From Onchocerca lupi (lineage: Eukaryota > Nematoda > Chromadorea > Rhabditida > Onchocercidae): DNA of 64,000 bases. Numbering within the stretch: the first letter of the stretch is position 1; each line of letters starts with the position of its first letter. A model generated the notes under the pieces. It saw nothing but the letters and a program-made list of their open reading frames with translations. It did no database searches and was not told the origin of the DNA. Shown piece after piece: positions 27,035 to 36,617 of this stretch. The stretch spans positions 21,766 to 85,765 of the forward strand of contig JAOVVO010000325.1 of NCBI GenBank assembly GCA_028564675.1. The letters run 5' to 3'. Made by a program: the position numbers and the translations under genes.

Positions 27035-29790
27035 TTATTTTCTTGTCACTTTTTTATCGACTTCTTTCTTATTAATATTGGTTTCCTTCTCGTCATCATT
27101 AGTCTTCTTTCTATCACTTTTAGAAATATCTTTCAATTTCGATGTTGTTACTGCAATTTCACCACTCTTCTCTATCTCTATAAATATGACATTTTTAAGA
27201 AAAAAAGCTTTAAAAGAAGAAAGCAAATGGCAACATCTATTTTTTAAGTTTATATTTCTAATAATAATTTTTTAGAAAACTGTAATGAGGAATGCTCTTT
27301 GCCTTTTTTATGGAAAATATCAACTCTTACCAGTAAATTAAATTAAGTAAATTAAGTTATTTTCTTATTAACATATAATATATTTCTGACCATGTCGCAT
27401 CTTTTCTGCAACAGTTGTATCTACTTTTGCGTTGTCTAATGTCATCAAGCGATTCCCTGCTTCAATTTTTTGAAGTTTCTTTTGTCCTTTTTCACGATTT
27501 TCTATTAGTTTTGGTTCAGTGTTTGTCTCATTTTTGATTACTTTATCCTGTTCAGCTTTTTTCTCCTCTTTAGATTTACCCGTCCCGAATTTTTCTTTTG
27601 CTTTCTTCTGTTTTTCCTTCAATAACTACAGAGAATTCAACTATAGTTAAATTCAAATAATATCATATAAACTCTAACTAGAAATATCTATTCATGTTTT
27701 AAAAAATTCATCATCAAATGCTTCAGGTCAGTTTTTCTTCTATTATAATTTGTAATAATGTGCGAAAAGTTGAATTTCGGAAAAATTGAAGAAGGAAAAT
27801 TCCAGGGACGAATAGACTTGTTCTTTTGATGAGAGCATCCATTCAAATGATGAGATAGTATCTTCTTCAGTTTGTGAAACATTCTGAACCATCGATTTAT
27901 CCGCTTTTTTTCGCAATAAACTATTCAAGTTTCGATTACTCTTATTCTGGAAATATTGCATGCTAATCATTGGGACAGTTTTATTAAATGCCGGAAGGAA
28001 GAGATTAATTGCTGAAAGAATTGATAGATATATCAAACGATAATCCGAAATTTCTTGCTAATCATTGCTCTATCAGATAGATTGATTTCGTATCAATTAT
28101 CTTGCAATTACTCATTTTCCACACATCGTATATTACAAAGCAATCAAATCAAATTTCCTTTATTCTAATTCAAATTTCATGTTTATATGTCAGTTTAGGC
28201 GATGTTTCTGTGAAGGTAAATTTTTTTGACCAAACAAATTCATTGCATAAATTGTTTATATACGAAAACATTCAATTTATACCTTATGTTTTATAAGCAA
28301 TGCGGCTGATGATGATCCAATAGAATTTACTGAAACTTTTGGCATATTTAAAAAAAAAAAATGATTAAATTAAATCATTTATCATAATATGTCATATTGT
28401 TATATTGAAGTATATATTTTTAAAAATTATAATCTTGAAAAAATAGCAAAACATTTATTTGTATTGAAATTTTTGAGGAAGGAAAATAAAAAGAAAAAAT
28501 AGCCTTCATTATCGATAGCAAAACTAGGTATATTTGGAACATTGACTTCATATCTAAAATTAAAATGGTTGCAAATAAATTAATTTCATCATCTCCCCTT
28601 TCTCGTCTCTCTCGAAATTATACCTTAAAATCGTCGTTCAATTTATCAATTTGATAAAATATATATCAAAAAAGAGAGTTTAATCTGATTTATTTAAAGT
28701 GAAATAGAATTGAAGTAGAATGAGAAAGAACAGAATAATGATGGAAATTAGAATAATGAAAATGTGGTGGAAAAAGTAGAGACTTTAAGAAAAGTTTAAA
28801 AAGAAAAAAAAAGTTGATGAAATTCTTAAATTGTCGCTTATTAACCTCCTGGCAGTTCGTGAATTATCGCTCATTGATCTCCTGCCAGGTTGTCTTATAT
28901 TTCTTGATAATGATGTAGTGTATTGATTGAAAGTATCGAAACTTGATGCTGGTATCATTGGTTTTAATCCATAATTTAATTCAATTTTTGTCAAAAATTC
29001 GGCAGCACGTATTAAAAGATTGCTGCAATTGACGCAAGGATCCATATCTAAAATAATTTTGATTCTTAATTTATATTAATTTTAAACTTCAGAAGTTCTT
29101 TTTTTGTTTTAATTTCATGTAAATAAACATTAAATTAATTATACTTAGTCATGTTAATTATCAATTCTTAATTAGACTGAATGAAAACCAAAAACTGAAG
29201 CTTAATTCGAATCATCTTCAAATTATAATCCTTTGAAGAAAATGATTTGAATTAAACTGCGATTGAAAAATTTAAAAAAAAAAAATTACAAAAGAAAATT
29301 AGTGAAAATTCATACAAATTCATCTAAGAGATTTTCGATTACTTAGTTTATTACAATAATCCAGAAGTACCAGAGTACTTTCTATTACGCAAAAATAAAA
29401 AACTTGAAGGAAATTGAAATTTTAAAATAATTCAAAAGAAAAATGACTATTTTCTTAAAATGACTATTTAAGTTGATTTAAATCATGAACTTCAGAAGTG
29501 ACCTTTAAAATAATTCGTTTGTGATGATTTATTGGCGAACTGAGTTTGGCCAATGTTTGTTTCATTTGATGAAGTTCCAGTAGCAGCCTGATTTAATTGC
29601 CGATTAGATGATATTGCTTTGTATTTCGGATTTTGCCATTTTTGCATATCTATGCTTTGATTACTAAAAATTATACATTTATAATTTTTAGTGGTTGGAA
29701 TTTGAATCTAAATTTAAATTTGAATATAAATATGTAACAAGTAACTCTTCTTATCTTAAATTACCTCATTTCATTTAATAGATTCGACAT
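27035..29790 (-). CDS. Lys/Ser/Asn-rich protein of 330 aa (unrecognised)
   Basis: Eight exons read on the minus strand join to 330 codons plus stop: 29790-29765, 29663-29503, 29047-28846, 28553-28504, 28329-28283, 27946-27818, 27625-27391, 27177-27035. The start is MSNLLNEMR. Residues about 64-100 hold a CxxC pair (MDPCVNCSNLLIRAAEF) with hydrophobic helix-like sequence. A basic Arg/Ser stretch follows, and from about 205 the protein is highly charged (KEKQKKAKEKF, KSKEEKKAEQ) and ends in KKVTRK, like a coiled or disordered basic tail. There is no signal peptide or TM segment. Seven of the eight boundaries are standard. The intron after 28504 would need a GC donor, because no GT keeps the frame there. 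I do not recognise a family; a nuclear or cytoskeletal role would be a guess. It is convergent with the receptor gene. Confidence 0.65.
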
Positions 29791-29961
29791 TGTAACTTTT
29801 CAAATAATAAATTTCTTTCTTTTTTTTTTATCCTGCTAAGTTAATCAATTGATCAGAAATCGATTCTGTATCAATTGAATTAATTAGCTAAAATTTCCTA
29901 AACAAATTTAATCACATTCAGAATTTTAGAGAATTCGTAGAATAGTTTCGTTAACTTTTTG

Positions 29962-30066
29962 AATGGATCATATTGTGTGGAATTCGTTTGAAATGTTCTT
30001 TGTTGTCTTTCATTCGATTGTTTTCCTAATATCGACGATGATAATAATGAGCTTGTTTCACCGCTG
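29962..30066 (+). CDS. Possible first exon of a small membrane protein
   Basis: An ATG at 29962 opens a 35-codon frame (MDHIVWNSFEMFFVV, then a hydrophobic run to IIMSLFHRC) that ends at a consensus donor gtaagg after phase 1. It looks like a signal-anchor. Further exon-like pieces lie downstream on the same strand: 30985-31050, a hydrophobic IACILAISCTLSFF frame, and 31071-31148, VNRRMMTKDMHKS ending in a stop. The gap between the last two would be a 20-nt intron, too short to be real, and no phase-consistent middle exon is certain. It would be divergent from the Lys-rich gene with a 171-bp gap. Confidence 0.25.
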
Positions 30067-30315
30067 TAAGGCTTAGAAAATTGTTTATCGAAATATCAAA
30101 CTTTTTTTTTCAAACTTTTTTCAATCGCAAAAAAATCGATTTAAACATTATATTAATGTGTAATCTTTATGTTCTTTACATTTTCGTTTTACTTATTCAA
30201 CGAGAATTCTGGAATATCGGAAAACTAAGGAATATCGAAATAGTAAGCAAACTTAGAATATTTAGATACCAAAGCAGATGAGAGATATTGCGATGAATAT
30301 GAAAATGTCAAGAAC

Positions 30316-30360
30316 AAAAAAAATAAATAAATAAATAAATAAATAAAAATAAAATAAAAT
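30316..30360. repeat. (AAAT)n microsatellite
   Basis: Repeated aaataaat units followed by aaaataaaat. Confidence 0.8.
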
Positions 30361-31151
30361 TTAGGGATGAATTTGGAATGCTAAAAAAATCAGACACGAA
30401 AAGATTATTCACATCAGCAAATTAAATATATTAGTGAAATAAATGTTTTATAATTTATTTGTATCACTCAGAAACAAATCTTTTTCACTGCAAAAAACTT
30501 TAATTTGTATAAGTATTCATAAATTCGATATTTATCTTATCTCTTTCTTTCTTAGTCTTATTTCAATTGTACCTTTTGTTTAGAAAAATTATTGAGAAAT
30601 CTAGCATTTTTTTTTTTTTCGGCATTCTCAGAATTCATCATAATTTGATGTTGTTCTTATTGTATAATACAAGTAAAAATTAAATTTTTAAAAAAAGATG
30701 TACTTTTTTAAACTGATTTTATATTTGATCGAAAGGTATTCTTTGTCATCCATTTATGGATTCTGAAATAACTTGATATCATATAATGGATAGTTTTATA
30801 GTCATTCCAACTTTTAAATTAAAAAAAAAAAAAAAAAAGATGGAAAAGTTTTTATTTAATTGAAAATTTGCTTAAAATGGTCATGCAGAGAAAGCTATTC
30901 TCGTCAATATAAGTAATATTGTGGTAATTAATTAATTAATTAAAATGGATGTGTGTATGTCAATTATATTTGTAAAAGTTTAGGATAGCATGTATTCTTG
31001 CGATCAGTTGTACTTTGTCTTTTTTCACGATTGTTGAAAACATTAGCCAGGTAAACAATAATCTGTGCAGGTTAACCGACGGATGATGACCAAGGATATG
31101 CACAAATCACCGGTCATCGTAGGATCATCGCAGAATTATATTTTCTAATTG

Positions 31152-32860
31152 CTTGGAATTTCATTTTCTTTTCTTTTTCTTTTTTTTTTTTGAAAAATGT
31201 TCCATGATCTTTTAGCATCAGTCAATTGTTTCAGTTTTTATTCCCAATGAGATGCGATGAAGTTGGATTTGCACTAATTGCATTCAAAGTTTGAAAAAAA
31301 AAATCATGCTTTTTACTTTTTTTTAAAGTACATTTATTCTAAATTTTGAACCGAATTTTTAGGCGCGCATTAAAAGAAATTACAAAGTCAAATAAACCTT
31401 TGTTTTCAATTGATTCAAAAATTGAGTTTTATCTAAGAACAAACAAATAAATTGTTAAAAAGATTCAGAAAAACACGAAATAAATTTATCCTTGATTCTG
31501 TTACATATAACATAACTAATGAATAGATTTCGGAAATTATTTCAAAAATCAAACTAGAAGACTTATTAAATAATAAAAACCACCCATCTTTGAATATAAA
31601 CTGTAAAATGAATGGAAATTACGAGATAAGCTGACCTTTAATACCATTCTATCTTCTATTTTTTTTTTTCATTTTATAAGAAATAGTGAACATCTGAATT
31701 CAAATTCTGAATTGAAATTTTAATTTTGCAAAATATACTGAATTACTGCTTGGTCTGAGAAAAGTGAAAATTGTTGAAATGTTTAATTTCAACTGACAAT
31801 AATTTTAATTTCGATTAGTAAAAATCCAATAAATTCCAGGAAATAATATACAACAGCAATAAAGAGATATCTTCAGATGCGAAGTTTTCGTTTTTTTGAA
31901 ACAGCGAAAAAATCGAATAAATATTTTGCTATTAATCGATAATTAACTCACCTGCTCACGACATCGTTTACTGTGTCAAATCAAACAATACGTTCAAGAC
32001 AACAGCATAAAGTTATTACAAATGCATAATTGTTTGCTGTTAGCGAAGGATGTTGTTGTTTTTCTTTTGTTGATATTATTCGCAAATCTTACTCTATAAT
32101 TTTGTTTTACAAATTTCCTTACTTTACTGTATCAACGGATTTTAAAAGTTTTTTCTTGACCAGTTTCGCGCTTCTCGGAATGTTAAAATAAATAGGTTCC
32201 ACTATTTTTTCCCCTTATTTTTATTTTCATCGATTTTTATCTGCAACCTTTTTATTATTTTGTAGTTTCTACATTTTGTCAAGTTCAAGTGAATTTTAAG
32301 CTGATGATTCTTAAGATTGCGGCAAACAGTTGTTACACGCGTGTAATTTTGTCCATTCTAATGGATGATCGTTCGCTAATTTTGGTTCGACGGATTTAAA
32401 ATTTTATTTAGATTTAGGATTGTTCCGTTAGACTTTACAGTACAATTTAAGATGCAATGCATTGTCCATTGTCCATGAATCCATGACTTCATTGCTAAAC
32501 TACGAAGTAGTTGCGTAAGTAGAGAATTATGTAGAAAAATACCTGTAAAAAAATAATTGAAATTATGATATTTTTGAGATCGGAGATGTTCCGCATGATG
32601 GATATAATATGTATCTGGTGCCAATGTCAACTATTGGTGATTTATTGTAGAATTTGAAGTGCGAGCCTTTATCAAGAAGTATTAATGAAATCACTCGCCA
32701 TGGTGAAAAAAAAAAAAGTAATTTTGGGTGATTTTCTCACTAGGAAATGCATTTTAGTGCGAAAGATTTCTGATAATATTGCTTTAATAACATTGAAAAT
32801 TTCATTTTTAAAATGAAATCGATTACAATATATTGCCAAACATCTTTTCATTTTTCAATA
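31152..32860. other. Intergenic AT-rich stretch
   Basis: Mostly simple sequence. One minus-strand open frame (32630-32376, 84 codons, with DTYYIHHAEHLRSQ near its start and HGQWTMHCILNC inside) has somewhat coding-like composition. It has a possible donor gtattt after about 28 codons, but no partner exon could be joined, so it is not called as a gene. Confidence 0.45.
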
Positions 32861-33751
32861 AAAAAAAAATTCAGTTTAATAAAATACTACAAAATAAAAA
32901 CTTTTCCTATTTTTCATGTGAATACGTTTTGTCAATACCAAAAACAAAAATATAATTAATTTCGTAGAAAAAAAAAATAAATTCAATTTTAATATTTTAA
33001 TTCTGTTATTCATAAACTATAATTCAAAACTAATCGAAAAAGTTATCCGAAAATGGATCTTCCAAAAATTAAAGTACAAATAACAAGAGCCATTTCCAAA
33101 CTCTTCAAACTAAGCTTAGTTTGAACTCAAAAAGGAACTCAAAAATCCAGTCAACCAGGTGCGAGAAATCAATGCAAAGAATAAAACAAGAAGAATCTAT
33201 CTCATTACGAATCAGAAGTGCTATCTAATGACGAATTTTTCCTCATCGAAGTCTCCATTTCTTTCAGTCGGGAATGTCGGAAAAACGCGAAAATTATGAT
33301 TAATATAAACAAGGAGTGGTAAATTTCAAGAAGTGCGTAGTTTCAAAATGGACCAACAAGTCGGTAAACATGTTAGCTGCCAAAACAATAAACAAAAGAA
33401 CAAACGTGTTTCCCGCCAAAAGGCTCCAATCAATAGCTAAACAAAGCGAAGTAGACTCAATTATGAGGCGACGAATCATAGATCAGGAGAGAAGAAGAAG
33501 TTACGGAAGAATATCAAAAGGTTCGGATTTTGGACCATGGTCAGTTCTGTTTGGAGTTCAATAGGGACACGGCAGGCGGAAAATTAGGAAGCATGAATAG
33601 CAAAATTAAAATGTTAAAATTGAATTTATTCATTTATTTTTTTTCAAAATTAATGATATTTGTTTTTGGTATTGATAAAACGTATTCAACTTATTTGGTA
33701 CTTTTTTTTATTTCTATCGTATTTTTTATTTATTCAATTAATTTTTTTGGG
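32861..33751. mobile_element. Foldback / MITE-like element with long inverted repeats
   Basis: The arm at about 32920-33003 (aatacgttttgtcaatacca, then aaaaacaaa, attaatttc, aattcaatttta and attttaattctg) is matched in reverse complement by 33600-33688. In the right arm the motif reads cgttttatcaataccaaaaa. The best 85 bp are over 80% identical, and a weaker match extends both arms to about 32861 and 33751. The 560-bp core is clearly richer in GC than its surroundings and holds an 82-codon + strand frame (33316-33564) and a short ATG frame at 33053. Neither resembles a transposase I know. Target-site duplications could not be fixed because the ends are AT-rich. It is most likely a non-autonomous DNA transposon; an inverted duplication is the alternative. 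Confidence 0.6.
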
Positions 33752-33964
33752 AACAAATTATTTAGTTTTTAAACTTTTTTTTTTTTTTATTAATAGACAG
33801 TACCTGAAATATTGAATAGATAGTACCTAAAAAGATTAAACATCTATTGTCAGAATTATGATATAAAGTCGAATTTAAAAAATTTTTTAAGAAATGAAAT
33901 TTAAAAAAATGAAGTTTATGCACCGAAAAGACGAAAATATTTTAAACATTTATTAAACTTTAAG

Positions 33965-34021
33965 TTAATTTAAACCTGCGATTACTTTAATCGTAGCAGC
34001 AGCACTGACAACCATGAGCGC
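33965..34021 (-). CDS. Possible alternative 3' exon of the small gene at 34218
   Basis: A minus-strand acceptor (tttctttag) precedes 18 open codons in phase 0 (ALMVVSAAATIKVIAGLN) and a TAA. It could follow a phase-0 donor inside the exon 34355-34218 (gtacta or gtgtcc). It is too short to assert. Confidence 0.2.
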   Translation of the reverse strand, partial: ALMVVSAAATIKVIAGLN

Positions 34022-34217
34022 CTAAAGAAAATAAAAGATATTATAGGATATTATCAATAAAGTAACGATTATTATATTCTTTTTATCCGCCATGTTTCAA
34101 CTAGCGTGAAAACCATTGTTGTTAAAAACATTGAAAGAAATAATAAACATAGGCGGTTTTCGCGATACCACCTTGTTACGATCTCCTTTCCACTATCGCC
34201 TTCTTTTGCGTCGGTTT

Positions 34218-34581
34218 CTAGGACACTGCGGGGAAGCGGAAAAAAGGATGATTCGATAGTACGTCAGGAGCACCATGATGATTGAGATGCATGGTGGTCA
34301 TCATTTCCGCCATCAACTGCACTTCTTGATCTTCTTCATTATATCGGCGCTTTTTCTGCAATTAAAATCATTATTGAAAATTGTGCATTAATTCAAATAA
34401 ATGCAAAAATATTTCCAAACAAAAAGAACTTTGGACTATTTCTTCATATTTTATAAGGAAAGAACTTAATTGAACAAAGTCGAAAATATACATTACGTCG
34501 TACTCCTTCACTCTCGTCAGGCGTTCTTCTAGCACTTATCCTACATTTTCAATAATCGGTGCTCCATTTAACATTCTTCAT
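34218..34581 (-). pseudogene. Small basic protein, frame interrupted by one TGA (unrecognised)
   Basis: Two minus-strand exons join in phase: 34581-34492 and 34355-34218, with consensus donor gtatat and acceptor aattgcag. They encode MKNVKWSTDY, then an in-frame TGA at 34551-34549, then KCRISARRTPDESEGVRRN, KKRRYNEEDQEVQLM and so on to NHPFFRFPAVS and a TAG, 75 positions in all. A T-rich acceptor lies one base before the ATG, as for a spliced-leader site. Composition and conserved-looking motifs resemble a real protein on both sides of the TGA. Explanations include a disabled gene, a single-base error, a downstream start, or an acceptor at 34541 that skips the TGA. I do not recognise the family and infer no function. 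Confidence 0.45.
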
Positions 34582-34583
34582 TC

Positions 34584-34612
34584 TGAAAAAAAAAAAAAAA
34601 AAAAAAAAAAAA
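34584..34612. repeat. Poly-A run (poly-T on the minus strand)
   Basis: About 29 A on the + strand, directly upstream of the small minus-strand gene, where it forms the pyrimidine tract of an acceptor. Confidence 0.8.
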
Positions 34613-36617
34613 ATAAACATTTTATAAATTGGAAATGGAATTGTCATCAAAAAGAGGTTGCAAACTTTAATATTACATTTTTACCAAATATTTAAATAAC
34701 AAATATAACGATGTAAGCAATGTATATATAATGAATATACGCAGCACATATCATACATTTATTTTTCACTCATATGTGAATTGTATAGAATGCGAAATGT
34801 GTGGTGTACATTAATTAATTTAAATGATTTAATAAATATATACAGATAAATACAAAAATTTATTTGATAAGATAAAAAATCAAAGATTAGTTTATCTTAT
34901 AATTCCCATTCATTTTGCAATCTCCATTCAAAGGTACATGATTTTCATTGTTTATTAAATGTCCGTCAGTTGTATTTCATTTAATTCTTTGCTGGTTTTT
35001 TTTTTTGTTTTTTTGTTTTTTGTTTTTTGCTCATGTTCTAATCTTTTTCAAACTGAACATATTAGAGCTTTTCAGATGATTGGAACTTTTTAAACAGTTA
35101 TTTCATAATTATTTAAACATTTTGTTCGTAAATTATTAGTTGTTTCAAAATTTCATTTTATTTTTTAAATATAATTCTGTTGCTGTTAATGTGTTTGTAT
35201 ATCTTTATTTTTTAAGACTTTTTCTATCATTTTTTTCGGTAATGTTTTATACTGTCAATTTAATGCAGATCGTAATTCTTTAATCGTTTGCTGCAATTTT
35301 AATTATTAATACAATGTTTGGATTGTTATAATTTCGAAATAATTAGTTAGACTCGATTAATTCAAGTTTGAATGGATTTTAATTCATTCGAAACTTGCAA
35401 ATTTTGTGTAGATCATATATTATTTATGATTATGATTAATTGAAACTGTACTCTTTGATGTATTTAGATGAAACTTCTGTTTCATAATCAAAAAACTTCT
35501 TTTAAAACACTTTTTTTTGTTGATACTTTTAACTTTGTGACTTTCTCCTAGTCTCTTTATGTTATACATGAAATTTTGATATTTTAAATACCAAACAAAT
35601 ATTTCACATTCCGAGAAACTTTTCAATTTTTTTAAATAGCAAATAATCCCAGTATTATGCATTATCTACGGATTAGCTTCGCTGATTGTTGTCTATTACA
35701 TACTTTTTAAGATACTTGTTCATTTACATTTGCATATTTTTTACGTAATTTTTAAAATAGCAAACAGCAGTAATAGTTATTATCCTATATCAGTAATTGA
35801 TTATGATTATAAAGTTTGTGTTTCGTTGTTTTATGGTCAATATAGTTATTTTTATTGGCTAATATGATTTGTAATTACAAGGATGTGTGCCTTTTGTTTG
35901 CACATATTTTTGCTTTTCGCTGTCATGATATCATTTGTTAACTGAATTTTTTTTCCTTCAATTGTTGAAATGATTTTATTTTCAAAAAAGTATCATCCGA
36001 AAACAAACAACGATAACATAAGCGTAATACTAAGATGGAATACGAATGAATAAATTAGAGAAAAAAAAAAAAGATTTGAAAATTTGAGCACCATTTTATC
36101 CGCGAAATACCGTTTCTCTATCTAGAAATGGAACTAAATATTTGCTTATTAACTCGATTTTTTAGGTTAATATGAAATGAAAACTTCATTCTTTTCTCAA
36201 GTTTTTCCTTACTTTTACAATTAAATACGAACAAATGAGAAAGTACATAAGAAGCATACTGTACAATATGAAGAATATAGAAAATAAAAATTACTACTAT
36301 CTAATTCGAAATAGTAGTCAGTACATAATAGATGGCAAATGAGGGTAAACTATTTTCCTATGACTAATAATTCATGATAAAAAATAGAAATGGTAATGAG
36401 GCAAAATTTTGTTTGGCCATTTGTAGATCTTTTGTGCTATTATGATAAACCAGAATAATCGTGTTCAATCAAAATTTTCTTGTAATAAACAAAACTGCGT
36501 GCAATTTTCGAAAAATAATTGAAAAAATTGTACTAATTGTATAAAATTATTTCTACTGATCAAAATCATTTATGAACTGATAAGATAGATTAACGTGACG
36601 AATGAACAAATTTTACC
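34613..36617. other. Intergenic AT-rich stretch
   Basis: Between the small gene and the CHMP7 stop codon. No exon chain was found on either strand. The 80-codon minus-strand frame at 35662-35420 has no splice context. Confidence 0.5.

Noticed and set aside
33316..33564. 82-codon frame in the core of the foldback element
   Set aside because: It has no ATG at its start and no recognisable domain. Treated as part of the repeat, not as a gene.
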